Source of the DNA: Bradyrhizobium sp. LTSP885
GTDB taxonomy: Bacteria > Pseudomonadota > Alphaproteobacteria > Rhizobiales > Xanthobacteraceae
Length of the DNA stretch: 64,000 nucleotides
Reading direction: 5' to 3'
NCBI RefSeq assembly: GCF_000938305.1
Contig: NZ_JYMT01000035.1
Coordinates: 162,869-226,868 of the forward strand
Shown here: positions 1-9,272 of the stretch, piece by piece
Layout: each line of letters starts with the position of its first letter
How positions within the stretch are numbered: the stretch's first letter is position 1
Translations under genes and position numbers: made by a program
Notes under the pieces: model-generated
Database searches by the model: none
Seen by the model: only the letters and a program-made list of their open reading frames with translations
Told to the model about the DNA's origin: nothing

Positions 1-1891
1 CGTGTCCCAACATCAGCTCTGAATAGAGTTCGACACGCCGGGTCGGTGTTGCGAAACCGGCCACGATTCCATCCTCGCGCACGACAGCGTATTTCTCGTT
101 GCGGAAGGTCTGCGGGAAGCGGCGTCCTTCGGGATGGTCGCGCAAATCGTCGATACTGACACCCAGCGGAGCTAACTGATAATTCCACCCGGCCTTGATA
201 TCGCCGCCGAAGAACAAATCGTCCATCCCGAGCTTCAGCCCAAGCGCCGCAGCGATCTCGTAGTCAGCCTTCACCGCGCCGATCGGCTCGACCACGCGCG
301 GGCGAAACTGCACGGTTTCGACGGCGGCCTGCGTGATCTCAAAGCCGATCTTCAGCGCATCGCGTTCCCACGGCATGCTGGCCGGCAGCACGAAGTCAGC
401 GCTTTCCGCGGTCGGGTTCATGAACATGTCGATATGAACCTGGAATTCGAGCGCGTTCAGCGCCTCGCGGTTGCGTTCGGAATGGCCCTGCGAGACGACG
501 AAATTGGTGCCGAAGGCGACCAGCGCGCGCACCCGATAGGGTTCACCCTCGAGCACCGCTTTGCTGAAGTCCCGCGCCGTGATCCATCCCTTTGCGGGCG
601 GGCCGAGCGGCAGCTCGGCGAGGCCAAGCGCCTTGGCCTGCTGTTCCGGCGACAGGATATTGTAGTCGTTGAGCGTGCGGGTCGGCGGCGGGACCGGCCA
701 GCGATTGCCGCCGGGTCGGTCGCAGGCCCCGGTCAGCGCATAGAGCGAAGCGATCGCGCGTTCGATCGCGGTCGCGTTGGTATGCTGACCGACGCCGGTC
801 CAGGAGTGGTAGGCGAGCCGCGGCCGATCGGCGAACAGGGCATTGAAGGCTTCGATGTCATCGACGCGAAGCCAGGTCAGATCAGCCACGCGCGCGGGCG
901 TGTAATCCGCAACCCGCTCGGCCAGCAGTTCGAACGCAGTTGCCGCTGAGATCAGCCGGCCGTCGCGCGCGCGGATCGACAACGCGCCGCGAAGTTGGCC
1001 GCCGGCTTCCGGCGCGTAACGGGTATCGCAAGGCACAGGCGAGCCCGCCGCATCGAGACGAACGAACGCGCCGGCCTTGCCGTCCGTCCACAATTCGTCG
1101 GCGCGCAGGAAGCGTCCGGTCGCGCGATCGACCAACAGAGGTCCGTTGGTCCAGCCGTTGACGAACTCCGCATCATAGTTGCCTGTTGCAATCAGGTGTC
1201 GGATCGCGCCCAGTGCAAGCGCGCCGTCGGCGCCGGGGCGGATGCGCAGCCAGAGGTCCGCCTGCTGACCCGATCCGTTCGGTTTTGGATCGACGACCAC
1301 GACCTTTGCGCCGCGCCGGCGCGCGTCGGCGATCCGCGTGGCTTGCGCCAGCCAGGTCCGTGCCGGATTGTGGCCCCACAGCACGATCGCGTCCGCATTG
1401 TCGTAGTCGGGAAAGCCGATGCCGCGGCCGAACGTCAATGCGTGGGCATAGTCCTTGTGCCAGCCGCAGATTTCGACCGCGTAGATCAGGTTGGGACTGC
1501 CGAAGCCGCGAATGAATCGCTCGACCCACTCAAAACTGTCCACCATCGGCGTGCCGCTCGGGGTGGTGACGCCAAAGGCAACCGCCTCGGCGCCGCTCTC
1601 CGCCCGGATTGTGCTCAGCTTGTCGGCGATTTCGGTCAGCGCCTCGTCCCAGGACACCTCGATCCAGCCCGGGTCGGCCGCGTCCCGCGGACGGGTGCGC
1701 TTCAATGGCACGGTCAGGCGACGGGGACTGGCCACGATTTCCGGCGCCGCACGTCCCTTCGCACAGAGTGCGCCGCCGGTTGGATGGTTATTTAATACCT
1801 CCACACCAACGAGACGACCGTCCTCGACGACGCTGACTGCCCCACAGCGCGAGCGACAAAGCGTGCAATAGCCGGGCAGCCGTTGTTTCAC
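1..1891 (-). CDS. Molybdopterin (bis-MGD) oxidoreductase, large subunit, 3' end outside window
   Basis: The minus-strand frame is open from about 1927 to the left edge, giving about 630 residues with the C-terminus missing. The N-terminus has the [4Fe-4S] pattern of the DMSO-reductase/formate-dehydrogenase superfamily: C9, C12, C16 (CTLCRSRCG) and C43 (GALCAKG). It is followed by family-typical stretches such as GHNPARTWLAQA and a PTAESADFVLPA segment. Such enzymes transfer electrons between an Fe-S/Mo centre and small oxidisable or reducible substrates; the substrate cannot be told here. I prefer the GTG start at 1891. An in-frame ATG at 1927 would put the divergent inverted repeat at 1919-1943 inside the gene. 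The GntR regulator at 2035 reads away from it and probably controls it. Confidence 0.85.
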   Translation of the reverse strand, partial: MKQRLPGYCTLCRSRCGAVSVVEDGRLVGVEVLNNHPTGGALCAKGRAAPEIVASPRRLTVPLKRTRPRDAADPGWIEVSWDEALTEIADKLSTIRAESGAEAVAFGVTTPSGTPMVDSFEWVERFIRGFGSPNLIYAVEICGWHKDYAHALTFGRGIGFPDYDNADAIVLWGHNPARTWLAQATRIADARRRGAKVVVVDPKPNGSGQQADLWLRIRPGADGALALGAIRHLIATGNYDAEFVNGWTNGPLLVDRATGRFLRADELWTDGKAGAFVRLDAAGSPVPCDTRYAPEAGGQLRGALSIRARDGRLISAATAFELLAERVADYTPARVADLTWLRVDDIEAFNALFADRPRLAYHSWTGVGQHTNATAIERAIASLYALTGACDRPGGNRWPVPPPTRTLNDYNILSPEQQAKALGLAELPLGPPAKGWITARDFSKAVLEGEPYRVRALVAFGTNFVVSQGHSERNREALNALEFQVHIDMFMNPTAESADFVLPASMPWERDALKIGFEITQAAVETVQFRPRVVEPIGAVKADYEIAAALGLKLGMDDLFFGGDIKAGWNYQLAPLGVSIDDLRDHPEGRRFPQTFRNEKYAVVREDGIVAGFATPTRRVELYSELMLGH

Positions 1892-1918
1892 CTCAGCAGC
1901 CTCACAATCCCGCGAAAA

Positions 1919-1943
1919 GTGACGCATTTTAGTAATGCGTTAC
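1919..1943. promoter_or_regulatory. Inverted repeat between oxidoreductase and gntR, candidate operator
   Basis: The arms are gtgacgcatt (1919-1928) and aatgcgttac (1934-1943), matching at 9 of 10 positions around a 5-nt spacer. The repeat sits in the divergent intergenic region of the molybdopterin oxidoreductase and the GntR/FCD regulator, where an autoregulatory operator is expected. Binding by that regulator is inference. Confidence 0.5.
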
Positions 1944-2034
1944 ACATTTACGTCACACGCTACTGATTTCGTCAAGGCCAAGTAATAGGCTAGGACGAAT
2001 CGGAGTTCCCAACGAGAGGCGGTCGCGGCCACCC

Positions 2035-2715
2035 ATGGACCAGAATTTGCGAGAACAGGTGCTGCAACGCGTGCGCGCCGAGATCATTTCCGGGCAGAGT
2101 CTTCCTGGCACGATGTATTCAGTCCCGAGTCTGGCGGCGAGCCTGGGCGTCTCGAGCACGCCGGTACGGGAGGCGCTGCTTGAATTGAGCCGCGGCGGCC
2201 TGGTCGAGCCGATGCGCAACCGTGGCTTCAAGGTCGTCGAACCGTCGCTGACCGAGCTGCACAACCTGTTCGACATGCGCGAGGTGCTGGAGCTGCATGC
2301 GGCCAGGCTCGTCGCCGCAAATCCTCCGCAAGATCTTCCAGACGTGCGTGGCTGGGCCGACGAGATCGCAAGGGCGGTCGAGACCGACGACGTGCAGCTC
2401 TATCTGGAAGCCGATCGCAACTATCATCGCGCGTTCATCGCGGCCGCCGGCAATGAACTGCTGACCGATCTGGCGATGAACCTGCGGGACAAGATGCGGC
2501 TCTACGGCATCAGCTCGCGCGCCGGGCGGGAGCGGCAACAGGCGTCGGTCCCCGAGCACTACAGGCTCATCGACCTCGCGCTTGCCGGCGAGGCCGAGGC
2601 ACTGGCCACCCTGCTCAGGAGTCACATTCGCTCCTGGGAGCCGATCTTCGCCGACGCATTGCTGCGCTCGAAGGAAAATGCCCGCGAGCCGTTGCTGAGG
2701 CAGGCGCGCAGTTGA
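2035..2715 (+). CDS. GntR-family regulator, FCD (FadR-type) domain
   Basis: This 226-residue protein has an N-terminal winged helix-turn-helix (about residues 5-70), with the GntR signature SLAASLGVSSTPVREALLEL in the recognition-helix region. An all-helical FCD ligand-binding domain follows (about 80-205), containing the LHNLFDMREVLELHAARL helix and the downstream Asp/His positions that usually bind a metal. FCD regulators are mostly repressors relieved by a small carboxylate. It is divergent from the molybdopterin oxidoreductase and convergent with the acyltransferase gene, so its likely target is the oxidoreductase promoter. The effector is unknown. Confidence 0.9.
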   Translation: MDQNLREQVLQRVRAEIISGQSLPGTMYSVPSLAASLGVSSTPVREALLELSRGGLVEPMRNRGFKVVEPSLTELHNLFDMREVLELHAARLVAANPPQDLPDVRGWADEIARAVETDDVQLYLEADRNYHRAFIAAAGNELLTDLAMNLRDKMRLYGISSRAGRERQQASVPEHYRLIDLALAGEAEALATLLRSHIRSWEPIFADALLRSKENAREPLLRQARS

Positions 2716-2764
2716 TGAAGCAGCAGATGGACCCTGCGGGGAATCGTACCGGAGCAGATTCGCT

Positions 2765-3850
2765 TCAGGGACGCGTCCGTAGTCCACGCCAAAGCACGAT
2801 CGTACGGCCGAGCATGATCATCGGGCGCTCGACCATCCGGTAAACCAGCAGGGACACCATCAAGGTGAGCGCGATGCAGATCAGCATAACGACAACGTCG
2901 CTGATCTGCCCGGTCAATGGCAGGAACCGGTAGACGGTCACGTTGACGCACCAGTGGAACAGGTACATCGAGTAGCTGATCATTCCGATCCGCGCGAGCA
3001 TCAGGGAACGCGGACGGCCGAACCTGACGGCAGCAAGGAAGACCACAAAGGCGAGCATGTAAGCGGCCAGGATCGGCAAGCGTCCTTCCATGATGAAGTT
3101 GTCACCGCGCGCCAGGGAGAAGTCCGAGATCGATAGCAGCGCAGCAAACTGCGCGATGGCAAGGACCAATACGGATATACGCGCGCTCTGGACCCGCTCG
3201 ACAAGCCACAGGCGCAGCAGCAGGCCCAGGAACAGCGACGACAGATGCATCCCCAGATACTGGACCGGCAGGTTCGCCACGCCATGCATTCGAAGCTGAA
3301 CTGGGAGCACCGTTGCGGCAATCAGGGCCAGGCTAAGCGCGGACAGCACGCCGACATGTCGTAACTTGTCGACCGAGAACAGCAGCGCGACGAGGACGTA
3401 GAAGACCAGCTCGATGAACAACGTCCAGTGGATCGGCGAGAGCCAGGGTTGGCCGAACAGCGTCGGCGCCATCGTCATGTTGGCGAGCACGGTCGCCATA
3501 CCCGGCGGCTCTGCGGCAAGCCACGCCATCGTCGCGAGGACTGCCAGCGCAAACCAGAATGCAGGGTAGAGCCGAAACACCCGCGAGATCGCGAATTGAG
3601 CCAGCGGCCGCTCGCCCCCGATGCTGAATGGCACGACGAAGCCGCTGATCAGAAAGAAGAGCGCCACTCCGAAGCGGCCGAGACTCACATGATGGACCAG
3701 CGTATCGGCCACCGCATTCATCGGGCCGGCGGCGGGCGGGGTCTGCCTGAGCAGGTCGCCAAACAGATGCTCGATCATGACGCCGAGGGCTGCGATGGCC
3801 CGCAATCCGTCGACGTTGGCGTAGCGCTGTTGTGTCATGCTGGTGCTCAT
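2765..3850 (-). CDS. Acyltransferase 3 family membrane protein (exopolysaccharide O-acylation)
   Basis: This 361-residue, very hydrophobic protein has about ten predicted membrane segments. The N-terminal motif YANVDGLRAIAALGVMIEHL is typical of the OafA/NodX/ExoZ acyltransferase-3 family, including the conserved H in helix 1 and a later R in FFLISGFVVPF...R. These enzymes move acetyl or succinyl groups from acyl-CoA onto sugars during polysaccharide assembly in the inner membrane. Its ATG overlaps the stop of the upstream GH5 gene by 4 nt, so it is the last gene of the EPS operon. The acyl group and acceptor sugar are not predictable. Confidence 0.88.
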   Translation of the reverse strand: MSTSMTQQRYANVDGLRAIAALGVMIEHLFGDLLRQTPPAAGPMNAVADTLVHHVSLGRFGVALFFLISGFVVPFSIGGERPLAQFAISRVFRLYPAFWFALAVLATMAWLAAEPPGMATVLANMTMAPTLFGQPWLSPIHWTLFIELVFYVLVALLFSVDKLRHVGVLSALSLALIAATVLPVQLRMHGVANLPVQYLGMHLSSLFLGLLLRLWLVERVQSARISVLVLAIAQFAALLSISDFSLARGDNFIMEGRLPILAAYMLAFVVFLAAVRFGRPRSLMLARIGMISYSMYLFHWCVNVTVYRFLPLTGQISDVVVMLICIALTLMVSLLVYRMVERPMIMLGRTIVLWRGLRTRP

Positions 3851-5100
3851 GTTGAAACGAGCCCGAGCGCGCGGCGGGTCGCCGCATCGAAGCCGGGTCC
3901 GATCTCGTCCTCGGCCAGCGCGAAGCCACCTGTGCCGGCATAGGTCCAGCCCGCCCAGGCGAAGCCGTGCGCCTCGGCGAGTTCGCGCATGTCGCGCAAC
4001 CAGCGCTCGCGTGCGGCCGAACCATCGACGGTTTTTTGATAGGGCGTTCTGTGCACACCGAACTCGCCCAGCAAGATTGCGTGCGCAGGCAGGCGGCGCG
4101 TCATGCGCCAGGCCGTCACCTGTCGAAACGTTCTTTCGAGACTTGATCGATCGAAGCCGGAACCGACGTAGCTTGCGAGCGTCCGCTTCGCTTTCTGCGC
4201 TTGCTCCAGTTCGGAGCGGTCGAGTCCGAGAGAGGCCAGGCGCCGCTCGGTTGCCTGGCTCATGACATCAACCGACGCGGGTGCCGGATAGGCGATCCCG
4301 TCGAGAGAATAGGCGGGACTGCCGCGTACTCCCTGATGCGTGAACTGCCAGGGCGAATAGTCGTGATACGTATAGATCAGGCGCGCATCGCCTGCGAACC
4401 GATGCATGTCGATTGCCGTCAAGGCGGTGGCAGCGTTCATCGCACCGCCACCAAGCACGAGCGGCAGCTTCGCCGAACCGCTGCGCGCGGCGGCGTAAGC
4501 GGCCTCCAGCATGGGTTGCCATGCTGCCTGGGTGATCTCCGGCTCGTTCATCAGCTCAAGCGCGAGCCTCGGCGGACCAGCAGCCGCCCTGCCCTCGGCG
4601 ACCTGCTCCAGACGGCCGGCGAGACGACGTTGCAATGCCAGCACGGCTCGGAAATTCGGCGTATCGACACCTGCGGTCAACTCGGTGGGCCGGTATGCCG
4701 GATTCATCGCACTCGGGTGCAGATCCACGATCACGCCGAGATCCGTGTCGAGCAGGTCACGGACGGTATCGATGAGACGATCGTCCAGGCGGTCGCGGCG
4801 CGCGCCATCGGAGAGCAGGAAGGGACCGACATCGACGACGAGACGCACAAAATCGAATCCCGCGGCGCGAATCGCGCGTCGCTGCTCCGCGTCGAAGCGA
4901 AACCGCGGGGCCGAGAAAGGAGCATCGCCATAAGAGCCGGCCGCATCGACGTCGGCCCATCCCAACGCATGCGAGACCCCGATCCCGCGTCGGAATATTG
5001 GGATGTCCCCGGCGGGCTCGGCCGTGGCCCGCAACGCCCCAAACGGAGCGAGCGTCGCAATGCCGGCGATGCTGCCGAGAACGGACCGGCGGGTGGTCAC
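3847..5100 (-). CDS. Exported glycoside hydrolase, GH5 (cellulase) family
   Basis: This 417-residue protein starts with MTTRRSVLGSIAG and a hydrophobic stretch ending near ATAEP, a probable Tat or Sec export signal. The TIM-barrel carries the GH5 hallmarks: LELMNEPE, where E is the proton donor, and LLGEFGVHR near the C-terminus, where E is the nucleophile. YTYHDYSPWQFTHQG is also typical of the family. It sits inside the EPS operon with 4-nt overlaps on both sides. It therefore probably trims or releases the polymer, as BcsZ or ExsH-type glycanases do, rather than acting on plant cellulose. The substrate is inferred only. Confidence 0.87.
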   Translation of the reverse strand: MTTRRSVLGSIAGIATLAPFGALRATAEPAGDIPIFRRGIGVSHALGWADVDAAGSYGDAPFSAPRFRFDAEQRRAIRAAGFDFVRLVVDVGPFLLSDGARRDRLDDRLIDTVRDLLDTDLGVIVDLHPSAMNPAYRPTELTAGVDTPNFRAVLALQRRLAGRLEQVAEGRAAAGPPRLALELMNEPEITQAAWQPMLEAAYAAARSGSAKLPLVLGGGAMNAATALTAIDMHRFAGDARLIYTYHDYSPWQFTHQGVRGSPAYSLDGIAYPAPASVDVMSQATERRLASLGLDRSELEQAQKAKRTLASYVGSGFDRSSLERTFRQVTAWRMTRRLPAHAILLGEFGVHRTPYQKTVDGSAARERWLRDMRELAEAHGFAWAGWTYAGTGGFALAEDEIGPGFDAATRRALGLVST

Positions 5101-6020
5101 GACGACGCCTCCTGCCGATCGCGCGGCTGCGAGACGCCGACGTCGCCGGGATGGCGCGCCGTCAGGGCACCATCGAGCACATTCATGTCATCCTGGCCCG
5201 CAAAGCGCGCAGCGAGGCCGCGGAGCGAAACATCCCTGAGGTCGGGATCGATCATTCGCGACGGCACGAAATGGACATCGCGCCATCCCCGGGTCTCGAA
5301 AGCCTGCACATAGTCGGTCGGGCGTTGCCGGTTCGGCTGCCCGGGAAACCGGAACAGCCGGTAGATCGCCTCGGGGTAGCGATAGATGTTGTTGGGATCG
5401 TGCTCCCGGATCCAGCGCGAATGAGTCTGCAGATCGATAATGTGAACCGTCTCGCAGCCGGGTCTCGCGACCCGCGTCAGACCCGCGACGGCATCCGAAA
5501 CGTTGTCGTAGTGCTCGAAGGCAGCGCAGCTGACGATCAGGTCGAAGGTCCGTCCCTCCGCGAGGCGCGGGATATCGAAATCCCGCCCAACGGCATAGCC
5601 GAACTCATGGGTGCCAGAGCCGGATGTGATAGCCCGCGCGCGCTCCCGGTCCTCCTCCGTGGCTTCGGCAAAGCGATCGAGCAGCAGATCGTAGAAGGCT
5701 GGATCCTCGCCGGCGGCAAGGTCGAACACGTCGATCGCATGATAGGATCGCGCACCCATCGCGAGAAACAGCGCGCCGTTGCCGCGCGACGCCCCGGGAC
5801 TTAGCTCCAGCACGTCCCGTCCGCGCAGATCGAAATTCGGCGGCATGAAGCGGCGCAGCGAGGCGAAGATGTCGATGATATAGGCGATCTGCCCTTCGAC
5901 GTCGGATTTCGCCACGGTGTTCGGCGTGACGTAGCCGCGCAGCGTGTACTTGCTCCATGCAAGGCCGAGGAAGCCGAGGCCGACGATGATCATTTCCAGG
6001 TTTCGCAAGGCACTCGTCAT
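5097..6020 (-). CDS. Class I SAM-dependent methyltransferase
   Basis: From the ATG at 6020 the protein has 307 residues. GGAGGTTGATA stands directly upstream of this ATG, which overlaps the preceding glycosyltransferase stop. An ATG at 6089 is open but lies inside that glycosyltransferase. The Rossmann-type SAM-binding motif is GRDVLELSPGASRG, and FDLIVSCAAFEHYDNVSDAV is the motif II/post-II region. A short hydrophobic segment lies near the N-terminus. In this operon it most likely methylates a sugar of the exopolysaccharide or its lipid-linked precursor; the position is unknown. Confidence 0.82.
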   Translation of the reverse strand: MTSALRNLEMIIVGLGFLGLAWSKYTLRGYVTPNTVAKSDVEGQIAYIIDIFASLRRFMPPNFDLRGRDVLELSPGASRGNGALFLAMGARSYHAIDVFDLAAGEDPAFYDLLLDRFAEATEEDRERARAITSGSGTHEFGYAVGRDFDIPRLAEGRTFDLIVSCAAFEHYDNVSDAVAGLTRVARPGCETVHIIDLQTHSRWIREHDPNNIYRYPEAIYRLFRFPGQPNRQRPTDYVQAFETRGWRDVHFVPSRMIDPDLRDVSLRGLAARFAGQDDMNVLDGALTARHPGDVGVSQPRDRQEASS

Positions 6021-6022
6021 TA

Positions 6023-7231
6023 TCAACCTCCAAACTCGAGATGCTTCTTGACGTTGGCCACGCTGCGAAGCGCAATGCGCGGTTTCCAAACCGGAAGTGC
6101 GCTCTCATAGACCTCGATGGTACGATCGACGATCGGGCTCCATCCAAAGGAACTCATGATCCTCGCCGCACGCTCCTCGCTGCTCTGCACGCTATCGGGA
6201 GCGGCAAGCTTCCCCTTCATCGCGTTCGCGAGAGCATCCACGTCGCCTAACGGGAAGTAGTTCTCCGCCCCGAGATCGAGCGCGAGATTCGCATCGATGT
6301 CGCTTGCCAAACACGCAGTGCCGTGGCTGAGCGCCTCGAGCAGCACGATCGGCATTCCTTCATGGCTCGACGGGAGAACGAACAGGGCCGCGTGCTGATA
6401 GAGCTGCGAAAGGGTCTCCCCGCGTTGGAAACCGGTCATCACCACACCAGGCGTCGCCGCCGCCGCCTTCTCGACCGCGCGCAGATAGCTGCCATTGTGA
6501 TCAGCCGTGCCGACAATGATCAGCTTCGCATCAGGATCGTTCATGCGGGCGAACGCGTCGATCAGATCGAGTTGCCGCTTCTCCTCGACAATCCTGCCAA
6601 CGCACAGGATGTATCGCTTCGGGGTCACCGCGATGTCGTCGAGGAAAGAGGTCCCGAGTTTCGGGAGATCGCTTTCGACGCCGTTCGGGATGAAAGTCGC
6701 GGCAACACCGAAATTGCGGCGGACCGCGTCGACAATGGCCTTCGACACGCCGATGTTCGCATGCGAAAACGTCATTCCCATCATTTCGCCGGCGCGCAAA
6801 ACCCGCTTTGCGAACCATCCCCATTTCTGACGGTCGTAGTCGAAGCCGTGATGGGTCACGACGACACGAAGGCCGAGCAGGCGGGCGAACGGGGTCAGCA
6901 GGGCTGGCCCGATGGCCTGGATATGGACGAGATCCGGGCCCCGTTGGGCCGCGACGCACAGACCGAAGGCGGTGTGCAACAGCGCCTCGAAGCTTTTCGA
7001 TCGGGGCGACCAGATCGGCGTCACGGTGACGTCTTTCCAGACGAAGGACCGCAGCGCCGGGAGATATGGCTTGCGTCCGAGCACTTCGACTTGCCAGCCG
7101 CGCTGCGCCATTCGCACCGAGAGCGCGGCGACATGGGTTTCAACCCCGCCCTGAACCTCCGGGATGCCCCGCAAGCCGAGGAAGATCACTTTTCTCCGGT
7201 CTGCTCCGCCGGCTGGTATGAAGGTGTACAT
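6023..7231 (-). CDS. Glycosyltransferase family 4 (GT-B fold)
   Basis: This 402-residue retaining glycosyltransferase has an N-terminal acceptor domain with GLRGIPEVQGGVETHVAAL. The C-terminal nucleotide-sugar domain has the GRIVEEKRQLDLI block and the EX7E motif EGMPIVLLE. The GIPEVQGGVETH opening resembles rhamnosyl/mannosyl transferases such as WcaL or WsaF-type enzymes. It acts on the cytoplasmic face to add a sugar to the lipid-linked EPS repeat unit. Its start is coupled to the stop of the next upstream GT4 gene, both at position 7231. Confidence 0.88.
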   Translation of the reverse strand: MYTFIPAGGADRRKVIFLGLRGIPEVQGGVETHVAALSVRMAQRGWQVEVLGRKPYLPALRSFVWKDVTVTPIWSPRSKSFEALLHTAFGLCVAAQRGPDLVHIQAIGPALLTPFARLLGLRVVVTHHGFDYDRQKWGWFAKRVLRAGEMMGMTFSHANIGVSKAIVDAVRRNFGVAATFIPNGVESDLPKLGTSFLDDIAVTPKRYILCVGRIVEEKRQLDLIDAFARMNDPDAKLIIVGTADHNGSYLRAVEKAAAATPGVVMTGFQRGETLSQLYQHAALFVLPSSHEGMPIVLLEALSHGTACLASDIDANLALDLGAENYFPLGDVDALANAMKGKLAAPDSVQSSEERAARIMSSFGWSPIVDRTIEVYESALPVWKPRIALRSVANVKKHLEFGG

Positions 7232-8460
7232 CAGTTGACCACCGTGTCGTACAATTCCATCGTGCGGTCGCGGTACTTATCGGGAGAGAACTCCTGACGC
7301 ACCCAATTGCGGCCGTTGGCGCCAAGCCTGTTTCGCTCAGTTCGGGACATGCCGGCGACAACGGACAAGGCATCGGCCAACATTGCGACGTTGCCCGGCT
7401 CCACCAGAACACCGGTCTCGCTGTGAACGACCAGCTCTGGAATGCCTCCGATTTGTGTGCCGATGACCGGGCGTCCGAGTGCGTAGGCCTCAAGGACGCT
7501 GACGGGTGCGTTCTCGTACCATTCAGACGGCAGAACCAGCGCACGCGCCTCTCCGATCAGCCGCTTCAGCTCCGGCTTGTCCAGATAGCCCGCGAAGACG
7601 ACGTCGGCGCCGATATTTTCCGCGAGATGGCGCAAGGCCGCTTCTTCGGGGCCGGTTCCGGCCACGACCAGCCGCTGCCGTGACAGCGCGGCGGCACGTA
7701 TGAGTGTGGCAAGCCCCTTCTCCGGCGCGAGCCGTCCGGCATAAACAAAGTAGTTGCCTTCGTGGCACCACGGCGTGAACTGGTTCGCGTCGATGCAGTT
7801 CGGGATGTATGCGATCCGCTTCGCATCCCAGCCCCACTCCACCAGCTTGTCGCGGTAGAAGCGGCTCGGGGTGACGAGACGGTCGATCTTGTCGCGGTAA
7901 AGTCCAAAACTGCGGTGAACCAGGGTCTCCATGAAGACCAGCCCGCTCAGCACAGCCGAGTCCTTGACGCAGCGATTCAGCAGGACGTTGTGGATTCCAC
8001 CGCCGCGGCATCGCTCGCACACGCGGCCCTGATTCAGCATCTTGTAGGCAGGACACGCCAGCTTCAGGTCGTGCGCTGTCATCACGATCGGTACGCCCTC
8101 GGCCTTGAGGACTTCGAAGATCGATGGCGAGATGTGGTGGTACACATTGTGGGCATGCGCCACCGACGGCGGCGCGCGACCGATCAGGGCACGGATATTG
8201 CGGCGCGCCTCCAGCGAGAAGATGATCTTGGCAGCCTGCCTGGCCTTCGTGAGCGGCCCGCTGCTCCGGCCGTACTCGATCTCGGAGACGAAGTACTCGG
8301 ACCAGGGACTCGGCAAATTGTCAGGATGCTCCATCGCGAAGGGCACGACATCCCAGCCGGCATCCGCGAACAGATCGATGTGATCGAGGAAGACGCTCTC
8401 GGCGCCGCCGCGCCGGTAGAAGTAGTTATTGATGGCCAGAAGCCGCCGCGCGCTCGTCAT
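7231..8460 (-). CDS. Glycosyltransferase family 4 (second)
   Basis: This 409-residue GT-B glycosyltransferase has the N-terminal INNYFYRRGGAESVFLDHID motif. The donor domain carries YAGRLAPEKGLATLIRAA and the EX7E motif ENAPVSVLE. A Cys-rich insertion CPAYKMLNQGRVCERCRGGG lies in the N-terminal domain and is recurrent in one GT4 subgroup. It overlaps the polysaccharide deacetylase gene by 4 nt upstream. The function is addition of one sugar in EPS repeat-unit assembly; donor and acceptor are unknown. Confidence 0.88.
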   Translation of the reverse strand: MTSARRLLAINNYFYRRGGAESVFLDHIDLFADAGWDVVPFAMEHPDNLPSPWSEYFVSEIEYGRSSGPLTKARQAAKIIFSLEARRNIRALIGRAPPSVAHAHNVYHHISPSIFEVLKAEGVPIVMTAHDLKLACPAYKMLNQGRVCERCRGGGIHNVLLNRCVKDSAVLSGLVFMETLVHRSFGLYRDKIDRLVTPSRFYRDKLVEWGWDAKRIAYIPNCIDANQFTPWCHEGNYFVYAGRLAPEKGLATLIRAAALSRQRLVVAGTGPEEAALRHLAENIGADVVFAGYLDKPELKRLIGEARALVLPSEWYENAPVSVLEAYALGRPVIGTQIGGIPELVVHSETGVLVEPGNVAMLADALSVVAGMSRTERNRLGANGRNWVRQEFSPDKYRDRTMELYDTVVN

Positions 8461-9272
8461 CGGGCGTCCTCTTTGAACCCGAACCTGTCAAGCGCCGCGT
8501 CGACGGTCAGCACGCAGCAGCCACGTTCGATCGCGTGCGCGACCAACCGCTCGAACGCAGCTGGGGTGCAGCCGTAGGGCGTCGGCGTCGGCGAAATATC
8601 GTGCGTAAAGAAGATCAGCCAGCCTGGATCGGCGACCAGCGCGTCGACCCAGCTAACCAATCCGGACACATGCGCTTCGGGTTGCCGTATCTCGACCGCC
8701 CGAAGAAAGGTCGGGTCGGTCGGGCCGCGATTGATCGCCTCGCCGCCCGCGCGGCAGGTCCGGTACGAATAGGCCAGCATGGGCCGTTTGCCGAGGCAAC
8801 CGCTGTTGTAGGGATAGGCAAAATTGCGCCGCCGCGACCGCGGATCGATCGCGTTCAGGTAGCGTTGATTGCGCGCAAGGTCCGCGGCCAGAAAAGAGCG
8901 GTCGACATGCCGCAGATCCTGGTGGCCAAAGGTATGGCAGCCGATCTCGTGACCGCGCGTGATGAGTTCCTTGCAGCCGGCCGCATCGATCAGAGTGCGA
9001 TCCGGCTCGACGCGGCCTGCCAGGCCACCGGAAATATAGAACGTGCCGCGCACCCGATGCGCCTCGAGGATCGTTGCGCCGGCGTGGAGCGCGGAGTCGG
9101 GCACATCGTCGAACGTGAAGGAGACGATCGGTTTCCGGATCGGGACCCGGATGACCTGCCAGGGCGTGGCCCGGATCAGCCTGTTGGTCAAACGGCCGGC
9201 GAGCCGGTCGATCGGCTTCGGCAGGCGAACCGTGCCTCCCCGCGCGCTTGGAACAATGGATGGGCTATGCAT
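8457..9272 (-). CDS. Polysaccharide deacetylase (NodB homology domain)
   Basis: This 271-residue protein has the carbohydrate esterase 4 motifs. Motif 1 is SFTFDDVPDS, where the paired Asp provide base and metal ligand. Motif 2 is HEIGCHTFGHQDL, the HxxxH metal-binding pattern. It also has the FAYPYNSG motif-3 region and the LIFFTHD C-terminal motif. The family removes N-acetyl or O-acetyl groups from polysaccharides. No clear signal peptide is visible, so it may act on lipid-linked intermediates in the cytoplasm. It overlaps the Wzy-like gene by 8 nt upstream. Confidence 0.88.
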   Translation of the reverse strand: MHSPSIVPSARGGTVRLPKPIDRLAGRLTNRLIRATPWQVIRVPIRKPIVSFTFDDVPDSALHAGATILEAHRVRGTFYISGGLAGRVEPDRTLIDAAGCKELITRGHEIGCHTFGHQDLRHVDRSFLAADLARNQRYLNAIDPRSRRRNFAYPYNSGCLGKRPMLAYSYRTCRAGGEAINRGPTDPTFLRAVEIRQPEAHVSGLVSWVDALVADPGWLIFFTHDISPTPTPYGCTPAAFERLVAHAIERGCCVLTVDAALDRFGFKEDAR

